Assembly (NCBI GenBank): GCA_040902885.1
Contig: JBBDWK010000095.1
Span: 13,507 to 77,506 of the forward strand
Source of the DNA: JBBDWK01 sp040902885
GTDB lineage: Bacteria > Acidobacteriota > Terriglobia > Bryobacterales > Bryobacteraceae
DNA: 64,000 nucleotides
Direction of reading: 5' to 3'
Shown: one piece after another, positions 35,245 through 42,991 of the stretch
Numbering within the stretch: position 1 is the first letter of the stretch
Layout of the letters: every line of letters starts with the position of its first letter
Position numbers and translations under genes: made by a program
The notes under the pieces: generated by a model
Told to the model about the DNA's origin: nothing
Databases searched by the model: none
The model's input: only the letters and a program-made list of their open reading frames with translations

Positions 35245-35592
35245 CTACGCGGGCCGCATCACACGCCGGATGGCCTTGACCAGCAGTTTCCACTTCGATT
35301 CTTCCGCGAGTAGCTGCTTTTTTCCGGCCGTTGTCAGCCGGTAGTATTTGGCCCGCTGCTTGTTCTCCGAAACCTTCCACTCCGAGGCGATCCACCCTTC
35401 CCGCTCCACGCGGTGCAGCGCCGGATAGAGCGAGCCGTGCTCCACTTGCAGCAGTTCTCCCGAGCTCGCCCGAATGGCCTTGCCGATGCCGTGTCCGTGC
35501 TGGGGACCCCACACAAGGGTTTGCAGAATCAGCATGTCGAGCGTGCCCTGCAGCAGCTCGATGCGGTTTTGATAAGGTTCTTTCTTGGGCAC
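35245..35592 (-). CDS. PadR-family transcriptional regulator
   Basis: A 115-residue winged-helix repressor. The family start ELLQGTLDMLILQTL is followed by GHGIGKAIRASSGELLQVEHGSLYPALHRVEREGWIASEW, the typical PadR recognition region, and KYYRLTTAGKKQL in the wing. Start GTG 35592 was chosen because it gives the usual length with the domain near the N-terminus; the open frame upstream passes through a palindromic operator-like sequence. It is divergent from the PQQ-propeller gene at 35680. No obvious partner permease, the usual neighbour in Acidobacteria, is adjacent. Confidence 0.9.
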   Translation of the reverse strand: MPKKEPYQNRIELLQGTLDMLILQTLVWGPQHGHGIGKAIRASSGELLQVEHGSLYPALHRVEREGWIASEWKVSENKQRAKYYRLTTAGKKQLLAEESKWKLLVKAIRRVMRPA

Positions 35593-35612
35593 TGGTAGTA
35601 GGTAGTCTACCA
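35593..35612. promoter_or_regulatory. Palindromic operator candidate for PadR
   Basis: TGGTAG and CTACCA form an inverted repeat around eight bases, and the inner GGTAG-T-CTACC (35601-35611) is itself a near-perfect palindrome. It lies directly upstream of the padR-type start, where an autoregulated repressor would bind. Binding is inferred. Confidence 0.5.
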
Positions 35613-35679
35613 CTTCCAAAACGACGCCGTTTCCGCATCTTGCTTCCGTCCGCGTCATGGCGATATCATCGCTTCAACC

Positions 35680-36990
35680 GTGAAACCATTACTCTCCACT
35701 CTGCTTGCATTCATTCCTTTCTGCCTCGCGGCCGATCCCGGCCAGTGGCCGAAGTGGCGCGGTCCTAACGACGACGGGATGGCGCTCGGCGATGCGCCGC
35801 TCCGCTGGAGCGATACCGAGAACATCCGGTGGAAGCTTCACATTCCCGGCCGCGGGCATTCCTCGCCAGTGCTGTGGGGAGACAAAATTTTCCTCACAAC
35901 GGCCATCCCCACGGAGGAGAAGCCCCAGCAGCAGTCGGCGGCCGGGGGCCGCAAAGGGTTCGGGGGCGGAGACACGGGACCGCAGCCGGAACATCGCTTG
36001 GAACTCATTTGCATCGACAAGAAGACCGGCAAGGTCCTATGGCAGCGCACCGCCAAAACGACCAGGCCGCACGAGGGCTACCACCGAACCTATGGCAGCT
36101 TCGCCTCCAACTCGCCCGTGACCGACGGAAAGCACATCTTCGCCTTCTTCGGATCGCGCGGGATCTATTGCTACGACCTCGATGGCAAATTGATCTGGGA
36201 GAAAGACCTCGGCGTACAGATGCGCACGCGCCTGCAGTTCGGGGAAGGCACGGCGGCGGTGCTGCATGAGAACACCCTGATTCTGTCCTTCGATCACGAG
36301 GGCGATTCGTTTATCGCCGCCCTCGACAAGAATTCGGGCAAAGAGCTTTGGAGAGCCGGCCGCGACGAGGCCAGCGCGTGGGCCGCGCCGCTGGTGGTGG
36401 ACCACGCGGGGCGCAAGCAGGCGGTTGTCAGCGCGACCAACAGAGTCCGCAGCTACGATGTCAAAACCGGCAAGGTGATCTGGGAATGCGGCGGATTGGG
36501 AGGGAACGTGATTCCCGCGCCGGTGGTCCAGGACGGCGTCGTATACGTGATGAGCGGCTTTCGCAATCCCAACCAGATGGCGATCCGCTTGGGCCGGGAA
36601 GGAGACCTTACCGGTACTGACGCGGTGGTCTGGAGCAACAACCGCGCCACCTCCTACAGCTCCTCTCCGGTGCTTCACGAAAACAAGCTCTACTTCCTCA
36701 CCGATAACGGGATGATCAGTTGCTTCAACGCGCGCACCGGCCAGCCCTACTACCACCAGGTCCGGCTGCCGAAGCCATACACCTTCAAGTCCTCGCTCGT
36801 GGGCGCGAACGGGAAACTCTACATGGCCGCGGAAGACGGCGACGTAGTGGTTTTGAAAATGGGGGAGAAGTACGAAGTTCTGGCCACCAACACGCTGGCC
36901 GATCAGTTCTTCATCGCCACACCGGCCATCGCCGACGGAGAGATCTTCCTGCGCGGGCAGAATACGCTGTTCTGCATCTCCGGAAAGTAA
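35680..36990 (+). CDS. Exported PQQ-like beta-propeller protein
   Basis: A 436-residue exported protein with a signal peptide (VKPLLSTLLAFIPFCLA). The blades carry the usual tryptophan-docking strands: ICIDKKTGKVLWQRTA, CYDLDGKLIWEKDLG, ALDKNSGKELWRAGRDE and SYDVKTGKVIWECGG. The opening QWPKWRGPNDDG is typical of the PQQ-binding-like propellers abundant in Planctomycetes and Acidobacteria. A catalytic PQQ site is not evident, so a binding or scaffold role is possible. Start GTG 35680, without a clear Shine-Dalgarno. Confidence 0.88.
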   Translation: MKPLLSTLLAFIPFCLAADPGQWPKWRGPNDDGMALGDAPLRWSDTENIRWKLHIPGRGHSSPVLWGDKIFLTTAIPTEEKPQQQSAAGGRKGFGGGDTGPQPEHRLELICIDKKTGKVLWQRTAKTTRPHEGYHRTYGSFASNSPVTDGKHIFAFFGSRGIYCYDLDGKLIWEKDLGVQMRTRLQFGEGTAAVLHENTLILSFDHEGDSFIAALDKNSGKELWRAGRDEASAWAAPLVVDHAGRKQAVVSATNRVRSYDVKTGKVIWECGGLGGNVIPAPVVQDGVVYVMSGFRNPNQMAIRLGREGDLTGTDAVVWSNNRATSYSSSPVLHENKLYFLTDNGMISCFNARTGQPYYHQVRLPKPYTFKSSLVGANGKLYMAAEDGDVVVLKMGEKYEVLATNTLADQFFIATPAIADGEIFLRGQNTLFCISGK

Positions 36991-37005
36991 CTCAGCGGCG
37001 CGGGG

Positions 37006-37968
37006 TTAAAGCGGCACCGCGTTCTTCTCGACGTAGCTCTCCACTTCCGACTGGTCGGCCGGAATGTAGTGGAAGTACTCCGCGTAGTCGAGACCGTGGG
37101 CCTGTCCGCGCGTACGGTCCCGCGCCAGGGCGAACTGCTTCGTGTATTGCCGGTTGGCGGTTTCGTCGTCGTTGCCCAGTAGGGCCAGCTTGCGTCCCTC
37201 CCCAGCCAGCTTTCGCCGCAGCCGCGCGCCAAGGTCCCCCGAGGGGCCCTGCGTAACATTGGCCATGTTGGCGTAAACCTTCCCGTCCATATACGAGCTA
37301 ATATCCACCACGCGGTTCACCAGTTGCGGCCCGCGCGCGAAATAGTATTTTTCCTTAGGCCCGTGCGCCGTTAGGCCGGCCTTAAAATGTTCCGGATAGT
37401 CCCACTCGGAGGCGGCCATCCAGCACGCCGATTCGACCGCCCTCGCGGTCACGTAGTGATCCGGATTGCGCTCATACAGAGCGGATGGATCGTAAACAAG
37501 GACCGTGTCCACTTTCATCATGCGGAAGAGAAAAATCAGCCGCGCGCGCATCTCCAGCAGAGGCCAGCCATCCATGTTGTGATTCGGATAGTTCAGGAAA
37601 AACGTCTCCTTCAGACCGAGGCGTTTGGCCATCTCCACCGTGTCGCGCTCGTTCTTGAGAACGATGTCGCCGATCGACGAGCCTTCCCCGGCCATGGAAT
37701 CGTTCGACAGGGTGATCAGAATTCCGGTGTAGCCCTCGTCGAGAAGCTTCAGCACCGTGCCGCCCGCGAAGATGGGAATGTCGTCGCAGTGCGGCTGGAT
37801 CGCGGCCAGCACTTTGCCCTGGTGCGGCTTCCCGGATTGCTTGCGCTCCACCGTGACTTGCAAGCTGTAGGACGTGCTGCCGGTTCCTCCGGCCACAGCT
37901 TCTTGCGGAGCCTGTGCCTGGGCGGCGCTGCCGCTCAAAAGCGTACCCATGAATGTTCTTCGTTCCAT
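37006..37968 (-). CDS. PIG-L/LmbE-family deacetylase, exported
   Basis: A 320-residue protein of the zinc-dependent N-acetylglucosamine deacetylase fold. The metal motif is AIQPHCDDIPIFAGG (about residues 57-71; the PHxDD pattern) and the later ERNPDHYVTARAV supplies a histidine pair. The start MERRTFMGTLLSGSAAQAQA looks like a Tat/Sec signal. ATG 37968 is supported by AAGGTGAG five to twelve bases before it. The gene lies five bases downstream of the CE15-like esterase gene, so the two are co-transcribed and may act on the same sugar polymer. Confidence 0.88.
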   Translation of the reverse strand: MERRTFMGTLLSGSAAQAQAPQEAVAGGTGSTSYSLQVTVERKQSGKPHQGKVLAAIQPHCDDIPIFAGGTVLKLLDEGYTGILITLSNDSMAGEGSSIGDIVLKNERDTVEMAKRLGLKETFFLNYPNHNMDGWPLLEMRARLIFLFRMMKVDTVLVYDPSALYERNPDHYVTARAVESACWMAASEWDYPEHFKAGLTAHGPKEKYYFARGPQLVNRVVDISSYMDGKVYANMANVTQGPSGDLGARLRRKLAGEGRKLALLGNDDETANRQYTKQFALARDRTRGQAHGLDYAEYFHYIPADQSEVESYVEKNAVPL

Positions 37969-37973
37969 CTTGC

Positions 37974-39257
37974 TCACCTTTTTCGAAAATGCCTGTCGGC
38001 AAAGTCCATGTAGCGCTGCCAGTCGTATTCGGTCACGTCGTGCTTGCCTGAACGGATATGGTAGCCGATGGTCCCCATCACCGGCTGATGAATGCCGGGC
38101 ATCTCTTCGACGCCGAGATCCTTTTCGCCGAGCAGCCGGTAGACGGGCCCGGCGTGGCGGGCCGATAGGAACTCGCCCCGCGGATCGGCCCATTTATCTT
38201 CCTCGGCGCTTGCGACATAGACGGGCCGGGGAGCGATCAGCGCGATGAGCATATGCTGATCCACCGGGAGGGCATCTTCATTATCGTTGTACCGATTGAA
38301 GTTGTCGCAGAACCAGTGTGGGAACGAGGTGTTGATGCGCTGTACGGTTTCGCCGAACTTTCGCCGGCTCAGGGCGGCGCCGCCGCATCCCGAATCGTTG
38401 GAGATCACCATGGCGAAGCGCTCGTCCCGCGCACCTGCCCACAACGAGGTCTTACCCAGTCGCGAATGCCCCATCACAGCCACGCGGCGGGCGTCGACGT
38501 CTTTGTCGGTCTCCAGATAATCCATCGCCCGGCTGAGTCCCCAGGCCCAAGCGGCAATGGAACCCCACTCATCGGCTGCGGGCTTGGTTTGTCCCGGCTT
38601 GTAGAAGAGCGGGTGTACGCCGTTCTGGAAACCGTCGTCGAAATCCGGATCGACATCCCCGTAATAAATTGTGGCCAGGCCATAACCGCGCGCCAGAATC
38701 TTTTCGATGGCCCATCGGCTTGCGCTCGCGCCCCGGGACTTTTCGCTAGCGCGGTTGTCCGCGATGCCCGCGGCCGGGTTGTTCCGCACCCACTGCTTGG
38801 AGACGGTAATGGCGGGGTCGGGATGAACCGTGTGATTGCCGCCAAAGTTCATGCCCAGGAATACCGGCACAGGACCTTTGGCATTGGCCGGAAGGTAGAT
38901 GAGCACATCCATTTTCGGTCCGTTCTTCTTATCGGAGAAAAAGATAGATACTTCCTTCCGCACTGCCGTTCCAGCCAGCGCCTTCTTCTCAATGGAGGTC
39001 AACTCCGAGGACATGGCCTTCGGCTTGCCCGGGCTGCGGCCGTAGACGTGCGTTTCAAAAAGCTGCAAAATCTCCGGCCTGCGCCGCTTGCGCCAGGCGT
39101 CGGCCGAGGTCACGGGCTCGCCGTTCGCCATCATCAACGGATCGGGCAGCGTGTACTTCGGCACCTTGGCTTCATCGTAGTTCGCTTCGGGCCGTTGTCC
39201 GAAGGAGACGGGCATCAGGACAAGCACGGACAAGAAGAGCGGGACGGCGGTTTGCAT
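37974..39257 (-). CDS. Exported CE15-like alpha/beta-hydrolase (glucuronoyl/acetylxylan esterase)
   Basis: A 427-residue secreted hydrolase with a signal peptide (MQTAVPLFLSVLVLMPVSFG). The nucleophile elbow is GHSRLGKTSLWAGA (about residue 265) and the HQPVMGTIGYHIRSG end holds the likely catalytic histidine. These features fit CE15 glucuronoyl esterases or the related acetylxylan esterase-like proteins, which cut ester links of plant hemicellulose. Exact specificity is not shown. It precedes the deacetylase gene on the minus strand. Confidence 0.85.
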   Translation of the reverse strand: MQTAVPLFLSVLVLMPVSFGQRPEANYDEAKVPKYTLPDPLMMANGEPVTSADAWRKRRRPEILQLFETHVYGRSPGKPKAMSSELTSIEKKALAGTAVRKEVSIFFSDKKNGPKMDVLIYLPANAKGPVPVFLGMNFGGNHTVHPDPAITVSKQWVRNNPAAGIADNRASEKSRGASASRWAIEKILARGYGLATIYYGDVDPDFDDGFQNGVHPLFYKPGQTKPAADEWGSIAAWAWGLSRAMDYLETDKDVDARRVAVMGHSRLGKTSLWAGARDERFAMVISNDSGCGGAALSRRKFGETVQRINTSFPHWFCDNFNRYNDNEDALPVDQHMLIALIAPRPVYVASAEEDKWADPRGEFLSARHAGPVYRLLGEKDLGVEEMPGIHQPVMGTIGYHIRSGKHDVTEYDWQRYMDFADRHFRKR

Positions 39258-39362
39258 AATCCACTAAGTTACAGGATTTCAGGGACTTTCGCCGGATCCG
39301 TTGCGCGACCCATCGAAACTTGACGAAAAACCGCTGTTTTCAGTCGAGGGCTGGCCTTTGGG

Positions 39363-39398
39363 GCGGACCCCCGGTCCGCGGCGGACGCCTCGTCCGCC
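39363..39398. repeat. Two adjacent GC-rich hairpins
   Basis: GCGGACC-CCC-GGTCCGC (39363-39379) is followed at once by GGCGGACG-CCT-CGTCCGCC (39380-39398). Both arms pair perfectly. There is no T-run, so this is more likely a dispersed repeat unit than a terminator. Confidence 0.75.
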
Positions 39399-39529
39399 TG
39401 CCCTTGGGGCCGCCTAACTTTCGGCCCAATTGAGGGCACACGCCCCGCGCCACCCTCCTGTCAAGCAATCAATCGCAGCCCGGAGCCTCGTCAAACATGC
39501 TGAAAGCTGATTGCTGGAAGCTCCTTTCT

Positions 39530-39553
39530 GAGCCGCGACCGCGAGGGAGCGGT
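39530..39553 (+). repeat. Half copy of the dispersed palindrome (copy 3)
   Basis: GAGCCGCGACCGCGAGGGAG followed by CGGT matches one arm of the elements at 4921-4987 and 28740-28805; the opposite arm is missing. Confidence 0.7.
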
Positions 39554-39590
39554 ACTGTCAATACCTTATTCCTCGCCAGCAGCCAGGAAA

Positions 39591-39662
39591 CGATAGTAGA
39601 ATCGAAGCTGACTATGTGGGACCTCGGTCACAGTTATTGCGTTGTTTTGCTTGCCGTGACGG
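39591..39662 (+). repeat. 72-bp direct repeat, left copy (promoter and signal-peptide start)
   Basis: 62 of 72 bases match 44145-44216. The copy includes a TAGAAT hexamer (39597-39602) and an ATG at 39614 that opens a 21-codon frame, MWDLGHSYCVVLLAVTAMLA plus P, ending in TGA at 39677-39679. The right copy opens the PEP-CTERM gene with the same spacing. This is a truncated second start of that gene or a repeat generated when the segment between was inserted. Confidence 0.8.
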
Positions 39663-39675
39663 CAATGCTGGCGCC

Positions 39676-40650
39676 TTGACGTTCGAATTTTATCGTCTCC
39701 GCTTTCATTTCCGCTCCGGGGGCACGCTCTTCTTTCCACCCTATAAGTCGGGCAATATCGTACGCGGCGCTTTCGGAGGCATTTTCCGGAGACTGGTTTG
39801 TGTCCCAAGTTGCCGTGACGCCAAGACGTGCGAGGTACGCACGACCTGCCCCTATGCAAAAGTGTTCGAGCCACAGTCAGCGCGCGGCGAGGGCCCGAGC
39901 GGTTTGGCGGATTGGCCGCGTCCGTTCGTGTTTCGTGCCGCCCACCTGGACGGTCTCACCATACGGCCCGCTGAGGATTTCCACTTCGACGTCCACCTCT
40001 TCGACGTCAAGGATCCGGCTCTCGCCTATTTCGTACTGGCATTCGCGCAACTCGCGCGCGAAGGCTTGGGGCCGGGCACGGGCTGAATTGACAGCCGTGG
40101 AGCAACTGGACCTTAACGGGGCTCCGGTGGCGCGGGTTTTTGATGGCGAGCGATTCCGGATGACTGAACTGGCCGCGCCCAGCAGCGTAGATCTGAGCGC
40201 CGGGGCAGTGCGTGTAGGTCGGGTGTGCGTGCGGTTCGTGACGCTAACTGAACTGAAGAGTGGGCACCAGTTGGCCGAGCGTCCCGAGTTCGGGATCCTG
40301 TTCGGCAGGTTGCGGGATCGGATCAGTATCTTGCGGTCCCTTTATGGCCCGGGTCCGCTCCAAGTCGATTTCCTCGCGATGGGTACGCGCGCCGCCGCAG
40401 TGCGGTTGATACGCTGCAAGTTGCAACGCACCGAGGTGGATCGCCTCTCCTCAAAAACAGGCCAGCGACACCCGCTGGGTGGATTCGTGGGCGAGGCAGA
40501 GTATCAGGGAGAGTTGGGGGAGTTCTGCCTTACTTGCGACTGGCAAAGTGGGTAGGGGTTGGCCGCCAGACCGTTTGGGGCAAGGGAGAAGCCGAGATCA
40601 TAGACACCATAGACGTCATAGGCCAGTCGCTCAGTAGCCTAAAGATCTGA
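39676..40650 (+). pseudogene. cas6: Broken CRISPR endoribonuclease Cas6 (two frameshifts)
   Basis: Three reading segments join into one Cas6-type RAMP protein. Segment one (frame of 39676; TFEFYRLRFHF, YKSGNIVRGAFGGIFRRLVC, GLADWPRPFVFRA) runs to the G4 run at 40068-40071. Segment two (next frame; RARAELTAVEQL, VRFVTLTELK, GRLRDRISILRSLYG, GGFVGEAEYQG) runs to the G5 run at 40516-40520. Segment three returns to the first frame with VLPYLRLAKWVGVGRQTVWG, the glycine-rich Cas6 C-terminus. One extra G and one missing G would restore it. No other cas gene or CRISPR array is in the window. The original start is unclear (TTG 39676 is possible). A sequencing error in G runs is the alternative. Confidence 0.85.
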
Positions 40651-40786
40651 AACAGCTATAATTGGACAGCTCGGCTCGTCTTGCTCGAGCGGCCGGCGCT
40701 CTGCCGAGTTCCACAATTCCCCATCATCGTTATGATATAGTTTCCGCCACGCTGTTGGATGTTGTGTTAGAGCAGGTGCTAAAGCA
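40651..40786 (+). other. Spacer between cas6 remnant and cysteine-rich gene
   Basis: 136 bases with several AT-rich stretches (GCTATAATTGG at about 40656, ATGATATAG at about 40731) that could be promoter elements for the next gene. No RNA gene or repeat is seen. Confidence 0.4.
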
Positions 40787-41158
40787 ATGACGACGATCAC
40801 TTGCCATCACTGTGGTGGACGAACGATGGACTCTTGTGCATCGTGCAGACAAGGCAACGAGCCTGGAATTTGCAAGGTTTGTGGCGGTGATGGACAAATA
40901 ACCCCTGTCAGCCCTTCAATCCGGTGTCCGCACTGTGGTGGTAGAGGTATGGACATCTGTGCTTCCTGCAGAGTCGTAACGTTACCTGGAATCTGTAAGG
41001 TTTGCCGAGGCTTCGGGGTGGTCAGCCCTGTAACGGGCGGAATAACCTGTCCCCACTGCGGCGGCCAGGGAGTTCATCCATGTGCCGAGTGCCGTGTTGG
41101 TAAGGAAGCAGGAATTTGTAAGGTTTGCAATGGTCTCAGAGTTAAGGTTCCAAGCTGA
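40787..41158 (+). CDS. Cysteine-rich protein of three tandem zinc-knuckle repeats
   Basis: A 123-residue protein consisting almost wholly of three about 40-residue repeats. Each has the pattern CxHCGG-G-C-x-x-C-R-(8-9)-GICKVC-x-G: residues about 5-45 (CHHCGG, CASC, CKVCGG), 46-86 (CPHCGG, CASC, CKVCRG) and 87-123 (CPHCGG, CAEC, CKVCNG). Six cysteines per repeat suggest paired zinc sites like the DnaJ CxxCxGxG domain, but the spacing differs. No other domain is present. Start ATG 40787; AGCAGG lies about 16 bases upstream. It lies in the accessory island with the gene at 41247. The function is unknown. Confidence 0.7.
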   Translation: MTTITCHHCGGRTMDSCASCRQGNEPGICKVCGGDGQITPVSPSIRCPHCGGRGMDICASCRVVTLPGICKVCRGFGVVSPVTGGITCPHCGGQGVHPCAECRVGKEAGICKVCNGLRVKVPS

Positions 41159-41246
41159 GAGAGATGGTGGAACACTGGCGTAGATTCGGCTTGAGCTGTT
41201 CTTGGGAATAGCACGTTGAAGTTCGCTTTGTTGAAAGGAGCGCGCG

Positions 41247-41570
41247 ATGGCGGAGAAGAATGGCTGGTTCGTACGAGTGTGCACGAATCTTACAGAGGCG
41301 AGCGGAATAGATCTAGAGGTCGGCTTGGGTGGTCAGGCGAGCAGCCACCGGGCATGGCGACGTTGGAACAGCAACGACGACAGGGAGTTCGATTTCCCCG
41401 AAGATCTTCGGAATGTACAGGAAGTGTGGATCAGAGGCGTAGCTGTTCCGGAAGATCGGAACGTGCACATGTGCGTTTGCTTTCGCGATCATGTAACTCA
41501 GAAGATGGAGTTTGATCGAGCCGAGGAACACGAAACGAGTCAGACCGACTCTGACTCGTGTGGGTGCTGA
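41247..41570 (+). CDS. Small protein of unknown function
   Basis: A 107-residue acidic protein starting at ATG 41247, with AAAGGAG seven bases before it. It opens MAEKNGWFVRVCTNLTEASG, has a tryptophan/arginine patch (RAWRRWNSNDDREFDFP) and ends SDSCGC. Its upstream spacer is 88 bases and it lies behind the cysteine-rich gene in the same direction, so they may be co-transcribed. No family is recognised. Confidence 0.6.
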   Translation: MAEKNGWFVRVCTNLTEASGIDLEVGLGGQASSHRAWRRWNSNDDREFDFPEDLRNVQEVWIRGVAVPEDRNVHMCVCFRDHVTQKMEFDRAEEHETSQTDSDSCGC

Positions 41571-41726
41571 TTCCCTTGATCGCTCGCTCCCGCTGACACC
41601 GAACCTGCTCGGAATGAGGATAACGTAGACCCGTCGAGTCGCGAGAAAGAATCTGTATTTCGGTCAGCACGCTGCCAAGCAGAATCCGCAGGAGTGGACA
41701 TTGAGCGCTTCAAAATAGGAATCGCG

Positions 41727-42056
41727 CTAGCGCTCCCAATCGGGCTGAGGCCAAGGAGGCACTGGTTCGATGCGAGGGGGTGTCTCGTGAGTATAATCGC
41801 GTTTCCGATCGGGTTCTCTTCTCGGCTGGGGATCTGGACGTTCGGGACGTTCTGGTCGTTCGGGCCTCTCCGGTTCCCGGGGCGTCGGCCTATTCGCTGG
41901 GCCGAACCTAACCGCCGTCTGATCGAGAGAGATCCGAGGTTGCCACTGTGTTAGTTCCAACTGCATTCTTGGGAGGCCTCCAGTAACTTTCTGCCGGATG
42001 TTGTCTGTTGACTTCGCGCCAGCACCGGTCGTGCAACCCTGAGGCTGGCCGCTCAT
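41727..42056 (-). CDS. Proline-rich protein overlapping the SLATT-like gene
   Basis: A 109-codon frame on the minus strand that overlaps the last 149 bases of the SLATT-like gene in a different frame. Its C-terminal half is proline/arginine-rich with repeated ERP units (PERPERPERPDPQPR) and ends PPWPQPDWER. The start codon reads MSGQPQGCTTG. The simple composition makes a chance frame possible, but it is co-directional and overlapping, as expected for a small partner gene. Confidence 0.35.
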   Translation of the reverse strand: MSGQPQGCTTGAGAKSTDNIRQKVTGGLPRMQLELTQWQPRISLDQTAVRFGPANRPTPREPERPERPERPERPDPQPRREPDRKRDYTHETPPRIEPVPPWPQPDWER

Positions 42057-42519
42057 CCCCGTCTCGGCTGAAACTACGATGGCGCTCGCGTGCGGCGTCC
42101 AATAGCCTCAGTGAGTGACTCGTCAAACCACCTTGAGCCGCGATGTCGCCTACAGCGGCATTCAATTCGTGGTAGAGGTCCAGATAGGCCATGTGGAGCT
42201 TGCTGTACCGTTCGATGTCGTTGGACCACTGCAACACGGGCTTAACTATCGCAGCGACCGCCGACAGCAACGCCAGGGCTGACCAGACGTACAGAACAGG
42301 GGGTTCTTTGACCAACGTCAAACCGCTCAGCGAAGTCGAAGTACCAAGAGCCAATACGATCTCGAAGATCTTATTATTCCGCTTCATCGAAGCCAATCTG
42401 CAGGCATAATATTTATCGTTTAACAGGGCCGTTCGATGCAGATCATAGATTTGCCTCAGATGGCCAATAGTCTGATCTCGCGACAAACTCAACAAAGAAT
42501 GTGAGTTCGCAGCGTGCAT
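41908..42519 (-). CDS. SLATT-like two-helix membrane protein
   Basis: A 203-residue protein with an N-terminal helix (SLSRDQTIGHLRQIYDLHRTALLNDKYY), two adjacent membrane segments (about IFEIVLALGTSTSLSGLTLV and VLYVWSALALLSAVAAIVK) and a cytoplasmic helical region (DIERYSKLHMAYLDLYHELNAAVG), closing with CWREVNRQHPAESYWRP. This layout fits SLATT proteins, small membrane effectors proposed to work with nucleotide-sensing or other defence genes. No such sensor gene is adjacent. Start ATG 42519 was chosen; GTG 42525 is also in frame. TATAAT (42531-42536, minus strand) lies 11 bases upstream. Confidence 0.6.
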   Translation of the reverse strand: MHAANSHSLLSLSRDQTIGHLRQIYDLHRTALLNDKYYACRLASMKRNNKIFEIVLALGTSTSLSGLTLVKEPPVLYVWSALALLSAVAAIVKPVLQWSNDIERYSKLHMAYLDLYHELNAAVGDIAAQGGLTSHSLRLLDAARERHRSFSRDGDERPASGLHDRCWREVNRQHPAESYWRPPKNAVGTNTVATSDLSRSDGG

Positions 42520-42530
42520 AGTCACACGAC

Positions 42531-42536
42531 ATTATA
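42531..42536 (-). promoter_or_regulatory. -10 TATAAT for the SLATT-like gene
   Basis: On the minus strand TATAAT lies 11 bases before ATG 42519 with no Shine-Dalgarno between, the same arrangement as at other starts in this window. Confidence 0.5.
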
Positions 42537-42547
42537 CCTCCGCCCGA

Positions 42548-42931
42548 TTATGCATCATTAGGGATCGCAGGACGGCGGCGACGACGATCAGGAGACCAAA
42601 CCCGAGAAGAACCAAATGCCGGAAGAACAACTTGCCAATGCCTAGGCGCATTCCGATGATGTCGATCAGTCATTCCGATCTGATGCCGATCAGATCGGAG
42701 CGAAGCGACGCAGGGCTCTCGCTGTTCAAAGCGTTTGGACCAAGTGGAAACCGTGTTTATGCTGGTTCCGACCGTTTTGGCGACTTCAGCCTCGCCCCGG
42801 CCCTGTCTTCGCGCTCGGATCATCTTGCTGCGGTCACAGGTCCCGCTGGCTGGTGGTCGGAGAAACCACGCGCCGCCGGAGTTAGGACTGTTCTTCCGGG
42901 TAATCTCAACCGTGGAAACAGGATGCGCCAT
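42548..42931 (-). pseudogene. IS630-family transposase N-terminal remnant
   Basis: The frame opens MAHPVSTVEIT, then loses the family pattern for about 25 codons, and regains it with RGEAEVAKTVGTSINTVSTW followed by SKRFEQR, the helix-turn-helix of IS630-type transposases. Beyond about 42706 no similarity to the family is seen, and the catalytic DDE part is absent. It is a decayed fragment. Confidence 0.65.
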
Positions 42932-42991
42932 GGCCAAACATAGCACCGCTTCCCAATTATTACAAGTCATTTCGATACAGCACACTAGCAC

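Larger units (their letters stand above)
39258..39613. other. Intergenic region at the left edge of the accessory island
   Basis: About 356 bases without a gene. It holds the upstream region of the CE15 gene, two adjacent GC-rich hairpins (39363-39398), a half copy of the dispersed palindrome (39530-39553), and the start of the 72-bp direct repeat at 39591. Confidence 0.6.

Noticed and set aside
38253..39323. 356-codon plus-strand open frame
   Set aside because: Antisense to the CE15-like esterase; no signal peptide or family pattern.
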